A DNA stretch of 25,093 nucleotides from Vitreoscilla sp. (GTDB lineage Bacteria > Pseudomonadota > Gammaproteobacteria > Burkholderiales > Neisseriaceae). Shown piece by piece: positions 17,375-25,093 of the stretch (positions are counted from its first letter, which is position 1; each line of letters begins with the position of its first letter). Location: positions 1 to 25,093 of the forward strand of contig JASLFS010000069.1 of assembly GCA_030150505.1 (NCBI GenBank). Reading direction: 5' to 3'. The translations under genes were made by a program, and so were the position numbers. A model generated the notes under the pieces. The model ran no database searches, was not told where the DNA came from, and saw only the letters and a list, made by a program, of their open reading frames with translations.

Positions 17375-18589
17375 ATGATTTTTAACATAATAGGAGTTGG
17401 GTGCGGGCCATTTAATTTAAGTTTGGCAGCCTTATTAAATGATGATAATCATAAAAGCCATCTGTTTTTAGAACAAAAACAGAATTTCTCTTGGCACTCT
17501 GGTATGCAAATACCATTTACACACATTCAAAATAGCTCTATTAGAGATTTAGTATCTTTGGTTAATCCGCAATCTTTTTACACATTCAACAACTTTCTTC
17601 ACCAAACAGGAAGAATGGAAAAACATACTATTGCGGGATTTGAATACACAACTAGATGGGAGTTTGAACAATATTTAGCATGGGTTGCCGATAATATAAA
17701 TGGCATCAAAATGAATAGTACTGTCAAAAAGATATCTTTAGAAAAAGAGCTATTTAAAGTGACTGTTCAAAGTGGGAATAACACAAGTGATTATTTATCC
17801 CAAAATATTAGCCTAGGAATGGGAGTAACACCCTATATTCCAAACTGTGCTAAAAAACATCTTGGGGATAATATCTACCACAATAGCCACTATTTAACCC
17901 ATCGAAAGAATATGAAGGGCAATGTTGTCATCATTGGAGGCAGGCAAAGTGCGTTAGAAATTGCCAATGACTTATTTAATCATTCGGATGGCATAAAATC
18001 ATTAAGCTTAGTATATAGAGCACCATTTATTAATCAAATGGAAGATTCTGCTTTTGCCGAAAATACTATTTATACCAAAGCAGGCGTTAGCCAATTTTAT
18101 CAATTAGATACCAATCTGAAAGAGAAACTAAACCAACAATATCAATTAACCAGTGATGGTGCATCACGAGAAACAATTACAGAACTTTATCAAAATATTT
18201 ATATTAATGAATATAATAATAATTCACCAATTGCTTTTAACATGTATCCAAATTCTGAATTTAACAATTTATCGAAAAATGAAAAACAATATCGATTGGA
18301 AATAAGAAACCTAAACAGTGAAAAGACAGAAGAGCTCCTCGCCGATATAGTCATTCTAGCCACCGGCTATTATCAATCCTTTCCAAATCATATTTTTTCA
18401 GAAGAAATTATAAATAGCATTGAGTTTGACAATGCTAATAGACCATTATTAAAAGAAAATTACGCTTTACAATTTAATGGGAAAGGAAATATTTTCTACT
18501 TAAATGGTGCAAGGCACTCCCATGGTGTTGTAGACCCAAATTTATCATTAAATGCTGTCCGTGCAGATATTATTCGACATTCCATATAA
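17375..18589 (+). CDS. SidA/IucD/PvdA-type L-lysine or L-ornithine N-monooxygenase (404 aa)
   Basis: This is a flavin-dependent N-hydroxylase that uses NADPH and oxygen to hydroxylate the side-chain amine of lysine or ornithine, normally the first step of hydroxamate siderophore synthesis. The FAD motif is G7-V-G9-C-G11-P. The FSWHSGMQ (38-45) and RDLVSLVNP (57-65) region is characteristic of the family. The NADPH loop is IIGGRQSALE (186-195), the ATGYY motif is at 329-333, and the C-terminal HSHGVVDPNLSLNAVRADI (381-399) is the usual active-site end. The length is slightly short for the family (about 420-450). I chose ATG 17375 because AAAGGGG lies five bases upstream; the frame is open from 17345 but without such a site. 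It is co-transcribed with an EamA exporter 16 bp downstream. No NIS synthetase, NRPS, acyltransferase or receptor is within the window, so the final product is unknown. Confidence 0.88.
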   Translation: MIFNIIGVGCGPFNLSLAALLNDDNHKSHLFLEQKQNFSWHSGMQIPFTHIQNSSIRDLVSLVNPQSFYTFNNFLHQTGRMEKHTIAGFEYTTRWEFEQYLAWVADNINGIKMNSTVKKISLEKELFKVTVQSGNNTSDYLSQNISLGMGVTPYIPNCAKKHLGDNIYHNSHYLTHRKNMKGNVVIIGGRQSALEIANDLFNHSDGIKSLSLVYRAPFINQMEDSAFAENTIYTKAGVSQFYQLDTNLKEKLNQQYQLTSDGASRETITELYQNIYINEYNNNSPIAFNMYPNSEFNNLSKNEKQYRLEIRNLNSEKTEELLADIVILATGYYQSFPNHIFSEEIINSIEFDNANRPLLKENYALQFNGKGNIFYLNGARHSHGVVDPNLSLNAVRADIIRHSI

Positions 18590-18605
18590 TTAAAAAGGAT
18601 TACCA

Positions 18606-19481
18606 ATGTTCTATTTACTTATAGCAGCTTTTCTTTGGGGCACATCATTTATTGCAGCAAAATTTGCATATAACATGCTAGATCCTGCTTTAGTGGTTGC
18701 TTTGAGGCTTATCATATCCAGTATAATTTTAATTCCAATCACACTGCGTTACCGTAATAAAAACAAGCAGGACAAGGAAAAAAAACATGGCCTTTTTATT
18801 TACTTAATTTTATTAGGTTTATTAACCTATCCGATCACTTTTTTACTGCAATTTATCGGTCTTAGCTACACATCAGCCTCAAGTGCTGCCACTATGATTG
18901 GCATAGAACCTTTAATGGTGATTATCATTGGTATTATTTTCTTCAAAGAGAAGCCTCAACCTTATATGCTATTTTTAGGCTTATTGGCATTTATGGGAGT
19001 ATTTTTAGTGGTAGGAATATCGACGGATAGCAACATATCTTTTTTAGGATGTTTTTTAGTTCTACTATCAACCATTGTGGTCGCTTTTTGGCTAAGATTA
19101 TCCAAAAAAATCATTTCCCAGATGAATTCAACCTTATATACAGCTCTAACCATTCAATTAGGAACAGTTTTTGGTCTACCCATCGTATTGCTATTAGTCA
19201 ACGACTGGAGTGTAAATGTATCCGTTAGCGGCATCACTGCCATATTATATCTTAGTATTGGATGTAGCCTTTTTGCCGCTTGGTGCTGGAACAAAGGTTT
19301 AGCAAAAACACCAGCCAATATGAGTGGTATATTTCTTGCTCTAGAGCCCGTCTTTGGTGTCTTACTTTCTATTCTTCTTTTAAATGAAAACCTAACAGCC
19401 ACGACAACTATCGGTATTCTTATGGTCATTCTATCAACAGGAATCTGTTTGATTTTACCTAAAAATCAAGTATCCATTTAA
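18606..19481 (+). CDS. EamA-family drug/metabolite transporter (291 aa)
   Basis: This is an inner-membrane exporter of the DMT superfamily with two EamA repeats, about residues 2-138 and 147-285, and ten helices. The first helix has the family's WGTSF (11-15). Each repeat carries the EP-containing helix followed by an acidic loop: IGIEPLMVIIIG with FFKEKP, and LALEPVFGVLL with LNENLT. Members export amino acids, metabolites or drugs. It starts 16 bp after the N-hydroxylase, with AAGGA six bases before the ATG, so the two form an operon. The likely cargo is the N-hydroxylated amino acid or a derivative. That is inference from position only. Sequence does not reveal the substrate. Confidence 0.88.
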   Translation: MFYLLIAAFLWGTSFIAAKFAYNMLDPALVVALRLIISSIILIPITLRYRNKNKQDKEKKHGLFIYLILLGLLTYPITFLLQFIGLSYTSASSAATMIGIEPLMVIIIGIIFFKEKPQPYMLFLGLLAFMGVFLVVGISTDSNISFLGCFLVLLSTIVVAFWLRLSKKIISQMNSTLYTALTIQLGTVFGLPIVLLLVNDWSVNVSVSGITAILYLSIGCSLFAAWCWNKGLAKTPANMSGIFLALEPVFGVLLSILLLNENLTATTTIGILMVILSTGICLILPKNQVSI

Positions 19482-19494
19482 AGCCATCAAATAT

Positions 19495-19522
19495 AAAGCC
19501 AATGAAAAAATTCATTGGCTTT
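19495..19522. terminator. Bidirectional terminator after the hydroxylase/EamA operon and the fimbrial operon
   Basis: AAAGCCAATGAA (19495-19506) pairs perfectly with TTCATTGGCTTT (19511-19522) around AAAA. The 12-bp stem lies between convergent stop codons at 19481 and 19564. T-rich sequence flanks it on both strands, although the U tracts are short. Confidence 0.82.
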
Positions 19523-19563
19523 AATATCTGAAACATACAAAATTACAAATTACTCTTAATATA

Positions 19564-20646
19564 TTAAGGATGCTCCCAAACTAATTTAATAGTCGCATCA
19601 ATAACCCCAGTATTGATAGGTTCCCTATTAGAAACCTTACCTAGCGTTACCACAATACTTTCACTACTGCTAGGTCTTGATTGTGTTAATTCAAATAGCT
19701 TCTGAGGGGTATTAAATTCAATATAATTCGATTGAGAAGATGCCTTGGCCAATCTAATTTGTAAATTTTCATTACCTTCTATGAGAATTCCATTTTGACG
19801 AGAATTAAGGCGTCCTCCATTAACAAGACTCAATGTCATATTAACGACATCAGATGTAGGACATGCTGCATTCACTAAGCCAGTATTTCTCATACCCGCA
19901 ATTGTAAATGATTTAGCAGCATTCTGCCCATTATCAAATGCATTAGAAGAAAAACGTCCAAAATTTATTACGCTATCACTTTGACTGATAGTAATCCTCT
20001 CTGGAGGACAGATTAATTCACTTGACACACTAATAGTTGGAGTAATTAAAATATTACTAACTACAGAAGGGGGAAGTGGCGAACCCTTTATCTTAGTAAA
20101 AAGTCCTCCTCCTGCTGTAGCTGACCATACCGCAATAGGATCACGAAACACCTGATCGTGTGGAGCTGGAAACCTATTATCACGCTGAGATGTATATTCA
20201 TATGCAATAATGGTTGGTATTGCCCCAGGGACATATGGATTTAAGTCTTGAAATCGAACATTTTGAAATATTGGCACATAATCACTAAATATAAGCTTTT
20301 GGTTAGGCACCCTGAGATCCGTAATTCTCTCACTAGATCGTAAAATATTGATCATATTAATAGACATTCCTAAATTAGTTAGGTTAGGAACTCTAGCATT
20401 TTGAATCATAACTCTCGCACCTTGGAGATTAGTTACACACTGCAACATAAATGCTTGTGCAGTTGCATCGTTCTTATAAGTGCCATCACGATTGAATGTA
20501 AAGTGAATATTATGCCTACTATTAGTTACTATCGTCTCAAGAGACTCTTCAGTACAAACAATGGCATATCCTGCTAGCTGGGCATTCGCACCAAAAGAAA
20601 GAACTGACATAGCAATAAAAAGCAAAAACTTAATTCTAAACATCAT
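19564..20646 (-). CDS. Two-domain fimbrial tip adhesin candidate (360 aa)
   Basis: The last gene of the chaperone-usher operon encodes a protein twice the size of a pilin, as expected for a tip adhesin with a receptor-binding lectin domain and a pilin domain. The signal peptide ends at GANA (residue 22). The N-terminal domain (about 23-205) has C31 and C70 as a likely disulfide and no homologue I recognise. The C-terminal part (about 208-360) looks like a chaperone-usher pilin. C213 and C262 are a likely disulfide, VINFGRF (227-232) is an I-x-FG-like motif, and the final strand is ATIKLVW. It starts 12 bases after the chaperone stop. AGGGGG in that gap lies 4 bases from the first ATG (20646) and 7 from the second (20643), so the second may be the real start. 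The receptor is unknown. Confidence 0.75.
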   Translation of the reverse strand: MMFRIKFLLFIAMSVLSFGANAQLAGYAIVCTEESLETIVTNSRHNIHFTFNRDGTYKNDATAQAFMLQCVTNLQGARVMIQNARVPNLTNLGMSINMINILRSSERITDLRVPNQKLIFSDYVPIFQNVRFQDLNPYVPGAIPTIIAYEYTSQRDNRFPAPHDQVFRDPIAVWSATAGGGLFTKIKGSPLPPSVVSNILITPTISVSSELICPPERITISQSDSVINFGRFSSNAFDNGQNAAKSFTIAGMRNTGLVNAACPTSDVVNMTLSLVNGGRLNSRQNGILIEGNENLQIRLAKASSQSNYIEFNTPQKLFELTQSRPSSSESIVVTLGKVSNREPINTGVIDATIKLVWEHP

Positions 20647-20658
20647 TTAGCCCCCTGC

Positions 20659-21369
20659 CTATTTTTTGCGCTCGCAGCTTTGTTCATTACAACTATAGAG
20701 CAAGCTATTTGTAGCACCTAAATCACTCAAATATACAAGATGAATGGCATTCATTTTATTTCCTGGCACCTTATAAACATGAGAATCAAATGGTTTTAAG
20801 ATAATCTCTTTCATTGTCTCTTTGCTATTCATCACAGGCATAATAATAATATGATAAGGAGTCGGGTTCTTTAAAGTGACAGTATTAGCACCGCTTGGTT
20901 GCACTTCAAGAGCATCCTGCCAATCGCCTTTTGTTGGATAATTAACCCCAGCTGGCCTATAAAATAATTTAATTTTTGCTTGCATAATCAAGCGAACAGA
21001 ACTATTTTCAGAGTTTACCTTAGGAGGTACTTCTAATACATTAAAATAAAATAATGTCTCTCTGTCCTGAGCCAATTCACTTGTATCACCAACAGTGGTA
21101 ATTTTGATTTTTTTGGACTTTCCTGGGTCTAAACGCTGCAATAATGGCAAAGCCACCAATGGAGCGCTAACTTTCTGTCCTTCTGAATCTTCAAGCCAAG
21201 TTTGTAATAATATCGGGGTATTATCTTGAGGACTGGTAACAGTTATGTCTGTAATTTTAGCTTTCTGATCAAATACAATCCTTGTTCTATCTAGTGATAT
21301 TGCAGCTTGTGCTGTACTTGATAAAACCAATATTGCTGATAACAAACCAGTTAGAATTTTTTTCTTCAT
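20659..21369 (-). CDS. PapD-like periplasmic fimbrial chaperone (236 aa)
   Basis: This chaperone caps pilin subunits in the periplasm by donor-strand complementation and delivers them to the usher. The signal peptide ends at TAQA (about residue 22). The conserved cleft arginine is R30 (mature position 8, in SLDRTRIVF), and the cleft lysine is in AKIKLFYRP. The chaperone signature PLLQRLDPGKSKKIKI and the segment DRETLFYFNVLEVPP are present. The short F1-G1 region indicates an FGS-type chaperone, which serves thick rod-like pili. I chose ATG 21369 because AAGGA lies six bases upstream; a TTG frame opening two codons earlier is less likely. It starts 23 bases after the usher stop. The C-terminus, YSCNEQSCERKK, has a closely spaced cysteine pair that may form a disulfide. 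Confidence 0.92.
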   Translation of the reverse strand: MKKKILTGLLSAILVLSSTAQAAISLDRTRIVFDQKAKITDITVTSPQDNTPILLQTWLEDSEGQKVSAPLVALPLLQRLDPGKSKKIKITTVGDTSELAQDRETLFYFNVLEVPPKVNSENSSVRLIMQAKIKLFYRPAGVNYPTKGDWQDALEVQPSGANTVTLKNPTPYHIIIMPVMNSKETMKEIILKPFDSHVYKVPGNKMNAIHLVYLSDLGATNSLLYSCNEQSCERKK

Positions 21370-21392
21370 ATTCAATCCTTCAAATTATTATT

Positions 21393-23882
21393 TTATTTAC
21401 AAATAAACTCATTCAACCCATCCTTGGTATATTTCTGCTGGGTTATATTAATTTCACAAGATTGATCTTGACCCCAAGTCACCTGCAATCTACTCTCGGG
21501 ATTAACCCCTGAAATATAAGCTTGTCCTTGCTCAGAAATCATTGCCAATTGTGCCCCTGTATCAGCATTCAGAACTAAAGCACCAAATGGGGGATACTCA
21601 TCATTTTTCATTTTAATTTGACTTAATATCTGGTCACCTTTGATTGTTCCTATACGAGCATAACCAATGGCACCTTCAGTTAAAGTCACTGAATGGTTAG
21701 TATCTTCAACACTAATATCATCCGGTATATTTCTCAAATCCACACTGGCGTGTGCACGATAATAGGGAGCAATCCCACTCACGACAGCCAAACCGAACCT
21801 ATTGGTAACTAGTTGCTTACCGCCAGTTAACGGTACTCCTTTTACACCTTTACCAACATCCATAATCAATCTAGGCTGGTTAGGAGCTACTTGTCTATGA
21901 AATGCAAAACCATGCCGAGTAAATGTTGCTGATCCTGTCAAAGAAACATTCACAGAATGTTGATTTTTGTTATAGCTTGTATTTGCCGTCAAACTACCAA
22001 ATGGCATATATTGATTCACATAAGCACTTAATGTTGGATCGCTAACTCCATCGGAACTACGTATACCTAATCTCGTTACTCTATTACCACCATTTCTAAA
22101 GTAACTTACATTATTACTCATTCGCTTAGAGCTATCATCATATGATGAGAAATATGAAATACTACTATTTGGTCGTTCTAAAGGCATCAAAAATGACATT
22201 GATATATTATTACTACTATATCCTTGGTTACGGTAGAGATTTGCACCTAGACTGATGCTCGATCCTTTCAGAACCCCTCTTTTAATTTGTCTATGAATAT
22301 CAAGACCAACACTCTCATTTTTTTCTCCATCCCAATAGGTCCTAGTTGAACCAATAGCCGAGACACTTGCATCTATCTTATTAAAGTGCTGACTTAGTGA
22401 TAATGTAATTAAGTTTTTTTCCCGCATACTATTATTCATGCCCGTTTTAATATCAGCAAAACGACTGGTTGACATATAATCACGGTCGGAAAATCGATAA
22501 CCCATTAAGTTCACTTGAGTATTGGTAGACTCTAATTTTTTTGCATAATTAAATCGATAGCTATAACCTGTTGTTTTTGGCTCTCCACTAATATCCGCAG
22601 AAGAACGGGTCACATCAAATGAAACAGCACCAAATTTTGATAAATTTAAGCCTAAACCAATATTCCCAGCAATATATTCACTATCAAAAGTAGAAAAAAT
22701 ACCACCATATACTGAAGTATTATTGGTAATACCATATGATATTTCACCCGAGAAAAATTTAGTGTTTTCATCAGCTACATTGTTATCATACTTATATGTA
22801 TTAAGTTTACCGATACTTGCATGATATTGAGCCTGACCTTTTCTGGTCAAAAAAGGTACGCTAGAAGTTATAACCTGAAATTCAGTAATTGAGCCATCAT
22901 CTTCCTCAATCGTTACATCTAAAGTACCAGAGATATAATTACTAAGCTGGTCAATAATAAATGTACCAGGTGGCACTTGAAGTTTCTTCAAAGTAGAACC
23001 GTATTGAGAAATAGTTACTACCGCATTCGTCCTTGCAACACCGGTAATTAAAGGTGCATATCCTCGTAGATTAGGGGGAAGCATATTCTCATCAGTATAA
23101 ATACTAGCACCTTGCATTCGAACATTATCAAATATTCGAGTATTTAATGAGGAATCACCAATTTTAAGTTTAGCTGCTATAGAAGGTAAATCACGATACG
23201 CATAAACATCATTCCATTTGAAATGGCTGTTCTTGTTATTGGCACTATTATTAAATCTTTTGTCATATTGATAATCGGCTCGTATTCTCCACTCACCTAC
23301 GTTAGCACCAACAGAACCATAAGCATTTAAATTATGAGTTGAATCTCTGTCTTTACCATTGCTATATGAATCATAGATATTATAATCTAGTACAACACCA
23401 TTGATTCCAGAATCTCGCGCTGCTGGTGGATCCCAGTGCTCATCTTCATAAATAAAATAAGCTTGAGGAATCGATACTATTAACTCTTGTGCTTCGTCAT
23501 CGAAGTGTATTCGAACATCATCCTCTACATCATAAAGATTCGCACAATTACCTTCTGATAACTCTAGAATATTTTTTTCATATGCTTTTTTTAAACCAAG
23601 TTTCGGAATGATGGCTATTGGTATACATGCTTTAACTTTATTATCATCTGCATAAAACCGAATATTATCATTTCTACTCATTAACCGATCGTTAACTCGA
23701 ATATTAGCAATATACTCGGCACCATCCACAGGACCACTCTGTTGGAATTGAGTTAAATCAATTTCAACATCGCCACTGATGTCAATAACTCGACTATCAA
23801 ACTCAATAGCTTGAGCTCTTTCTGTTACAAAGATTGTGCAAGCATTAAATATGATAAATGGTACTAAGCTTTTCTTTCTCAT
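21393..23882 (-). CDS. Outer-membrane fimbrial usher, FimD/PapC family (829 aa)
   Basis: This usher forms the 24-strand outer-membrane pore that recruits chaperone-subunit complexes and threads the fimbria outward. The signal peptide ends at RAQA (residue 25). The N-terminal domain begins IEFDSRVIDISG and contains the expected cysteine pair (in KACIPIA and EGNCANLY). The barrel follows (about 170-650) with the plug region around PPNLRGYAPLITGVA. The C-terminal domain, with NRFGLAVV and the PPFGALVLN region, closes with a cysteine pair, C809 and C828. Length and all domains are intact. AGGGG lies nine bases before the ATG. It is separated from the subunit gene upstream by a terminator, and followed after 23 bases by the chaperone start. 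Confidence 0.93.
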   Translation of the reverse strand: MRKKSLVPFIIFNACTIFVTERAQAIEFDSRVIDISGDVEIDLTQFQQSGPVDGAEYIANIRVNDRLMSRNDNIRFYADDNKVKACIPIAIIPKLGLKKAYEKNILELSEGNCANLYDVEDDVRIHFDDEAQELIVSIPQAYFIYEDEHWDPPAARDSGINGVVLDYNIYDSYSNGKDRDSTHNLNAYGSVGANVGEWRIRADYQYDKRFNNSANNKNSHFKWNDVYAYRDLPSIAAKLKIGDSSLNTRIFDNVRMQGASIYTDENMLPPNLRGYAPLITGVARTNAVVTISQYGSTLKKLQVPPGTFIIDQLSNYISGTLDVTIEEDDGSITEFQVITSSVPFLTRKGQAQYHASIGKLNTYKYDNNVADENTKFFSGEISYGITNNTSVYGGIFSTFDSEYIAGNIGLGLNLSKFGAVSFDVTRSSADISGEPKTTGYSYRFNYAKKLESTNTQVNLMGYRFSDRDYMSTSRFADIKTGMNNSMREKNLITLSLSQHFNKIDASVSAIGSTRTYWDGEKNESVGLDIHRQIKRGVLKGSSISLGANLYRNQGYSSNNISMSFLMPLERPNSSISYFSSYDDSSKRMSNNVSYFRNGGNRVTRLGIRSSDGVSDPTLSAYVNQYMPFGSLTANTSYNKNQHSVNVSLTGSATFTRHGFAFHRQVAPNQPRLIMDVGKGVKGVPLTGGKQLVTNRFGLAVVSGIAPYYRAHASVDLRNIPDDISVEDTNHSVTLTEGAIGYARIGTIKGDQILSQIKMKNDEYPPFGALVLNADTGAQLAMISEQGQAYISGVNPESRLQVTWGQDQSCEINITQQKYTKDGLNEFICK

Positions 23883-23974
23883 AAGAAAAAACCCCTAATT
23901 TTTTTACCTTATTTATATTTATATTCATTTAAATTATAAATATTATAATATGAAAATACCATAATAAGTATAAA

Positions 23975-24004
23975 AAAAGTTGGTTGCTTTCACAACCAAC
24001 TTTT
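23975..24004 (-). terminator. Intrinsic terminator between the major subunit and the usher
   Basis: AAAAGTTGGTTG (23975-23986) pairs perfectly with CAACCAACTTTT (23993-24004) around CTTTCA. On the minus strand the stem leads into a run of seven T, so it is a strong terminator placed inside the operon, 37 bases after the subunit stop. It should keep subunit mRNA in large excess over usher and chaperone mRNA, with readthrough or a second promoter feeding the downstream genes. Confidence 0.88.
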
Positions 24005-24040
24005 GTCACTAATTACTTAACAGAAATTAGTCGTACTAAT

Positions 24041-24604
24041 TTAGTTATAGCTTAACGTGTAGTTAATAGAAGTGTTGATTTCAGTTTCTTTGATGTCATC
24101 TGGTTTGTACGCAGCCATTTGAGCACCAATAGTTACAGTATTGCTACCACTGATGTCAAATTCTTGAGGAGTATTAGGAGTAAGAGCTGCGTTACTACCA
24201 TTATTCGCGTTTACAAGACGAATACCTACGCCTGGTACTGTTGGTACAACGTGGATCTCTGCGTCTTCAGCTGAAACTTGACCATTAAATGAGATGTTAG
24301 CTTTAGAGAATGAACGAGCAGGAGTTTCGCCATCTGCTTCTACTTTGTTTGCACAGTTATTAAAAGTAAATGTAAATGTTTTAATAGCTGATCCTGCTGT
24401 TGTTTTCAACTGGTTGATTGTTGTACGTTCTAAATCAACTAAATCATCTTTTTTGTCTAATGATACTAGGCATGTAGAATCACTAATAACACCTGTAAAT
24501 TTAATAGAACCCTTATCACCTTCGCCTGAAGTTGGAGTTTCAGCAAAAGCTGCGCCAGATACTAACATAGATAACAATGACAATGAGATTAAATTCTTCT
24601 TCAT
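24041..24604 (-). CDS. Major fimbrial subunit, type-1 pilin family (187 aa)
   Basis: This is the pilin forming the rod of the chaperone-usher fimbria. The signal peptide ends at GAAFA (residue 21). The mature protein has the family's N-terminal strand with alternating hydrophobic residues before C45 (IKFTGVISDSTC). C84 (FNNC) is its disulfide partner. The C-terminus ends NYTLSYN, with the tyrosine next to the last residue that chaperones recognise. AGGA lies eight bases before the ATG. It is first in the operon and has its own terminator, in keeping with high output. A T8 run and an 8-bp hairpin (24628-24635 with 24642-24649) lie in its leader. The gene is less AT-biased at third positions than its neighbours, as expected for a highly expressed gene. 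Confidence 0.92.
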   Translation of the reverse strand: MKKNLISLSLLSMLVSGAAFAETPTSGEGDKGSIKFTGVISDSTCLVSLDKKDDLVDLERTTINQLKTTAGSAIKTFTFTFNNCANKVEADGETPARSFSKANISFNGQVSAEDAEIHVVPTVPGVGIRLVNANNGSNAALTPNTPQEFDISGSNTVTIGAQMAAYKPDDIKETEINTSINYTLSYN

Positions 24605-25093
24605 AATTAAGATCCTAAATGTTTTACAAACAATACTAAGTTATTGTTTTATTATTAAAAAAAATCCCTAGCAATCGCCACTTAATTCACCGCTTGAGAC
24701 TTTCGAGAACCTAGAATACCAAAAATCCCACCCTCATGTAACTATGCAAGTATCATATAAAATATATTCATATCTATTAAGTAAACATTGTGTTTTTAAA
24801 ATACTAAACGTTGATTTTGTTTAATATTTTTTTATTTTTGTTAAAAAAATACAAACCTATGTATCAATTATAAAAATATAATTTAGTATCTGTTTAAATG
24901 TGGATTATTATCTGAATAGCAAATAATATGCCATTTTTTTTATTATTGACCTGATTTAACAATCTTTTTGAGCATATTTTAATTAACTCACTTTAACTTT
25001 TATTAACACAAATAAACATAATAAAATGCTAATGGTATATATTTTTTATATAAATGAAACATATTTCAGCTAATAAATATAACCAAATACCCA
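24605..25093. other. Upstream region of the fimbrial operon
   Basis: About 490 bases of very AT-rich sequence hold no gene. I looked for a fimS-like invertible segment and saw no pair of long inverted repeats flanking a promoter, although the region runs off the window. It contains the candidate promoter and the leader hairpin described elsewhere. Confidence 0.45.
24752..24780 (-). promoter_or_regulatory. Candidate promoter of the fimbrial operon
   Basis: On the minus strand TATGAT (24752-24757) is preceded after 17 bases by TTAATA (24775-24780). The transcript would have a leader of about 140 bases before the ATG at 24604. The -35 is poor, so an activator may be needed or another site may be used. 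Confidence 0.25.

Noticed and set aside
24605..25093. Invertible phase-variation promoter for the fimbrial operon
   Set aside because: I found no pair of inverted repeats bracketing a promoter and no fim-type recombinase gene in the window.

Overview
The window reads as a stretch of a low-GC, Gram-negative, probably host-associated proteobacterium. Four Sec-exported adhesive or pilus-tip proteins and a full chaperone-usher fimbrial operon imply an outer membrane. PilY1/PilC proteins imply a type IV pilus encoded elsewhere in the genome. The taxon cannot be fixed. One exact copy of a 12-mer that I recall as a Neisseriaceae DNA uptake dialect (12440-12451) hints at the beta side, but one copy in 25 kb is far below the usual density, and a low-GC gammaproteobacterium is equally possible. 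Intergenic DNA is long and very AT-rich. There are no tRNA, rRNA, CRISPR or transposase genes.

Layout. 337-1047 (+) is a complete PAP2 phosphatase. 4516-1229 (-) is a PilY1/PilC-type protein whose N-terminal head is an L-type-lectin-like domain. 5699-5004 (-) is a lone phage-type DUF2786 protein, divergent from a C39-like cysteine peptidase (5972-6574, +). 8350-6881 (-) is an APC-family amino-acid permease, preceded by about 945 bp without a convincing gene. 9308-12862 (+) and 16484-12960 (-) are two convergent, paralogous PilY1/PilC proteins with von Willebrand factor A heads, separated by one strong bidirectional terminator. 17375-18589 and 18606-19481 (+) form a two-gene operon: a SidA/IucD-type amino-acid N-hydroxylase and an EamA exporter. 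24604-19564 (-) is a fimbrial operon in the order major subunit, usher, chaperone, two-domain tip adhesin, with an intrinsic terminator after the subunit.

How the genes fit together. The main theme is surface attachment. Three large PilY1-like proteins share a C-terminal PilC beta-propeller with a calcium loop and an R-[LI]-S-W C-terminal motif. They carry different heads: a lectin, a vWA with a canonical MIDAS, and a vWA with an altered MIDAS. They look like interchangeable tips for one type IV pilus. The chaperone-usher fimbria adds a second attachment organelle. The N-hydroxylase/EamA pair has no siderophore synthetase beside it and may make and export a simple N-hydroxylated amino acid.

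Several starts were moved from the longest open frame to a start with a better ribosome binding site: DUF2786, the 9308 PilY1, the N-hydroxylase and the chaperone. Each case is stated in its entry. No item here is a clearly new system. The strongest candidates for a second look are the lectin-headed PilY1, the three-headed PilY1 set, and the orphan N-hydroxylase/exporter pair.
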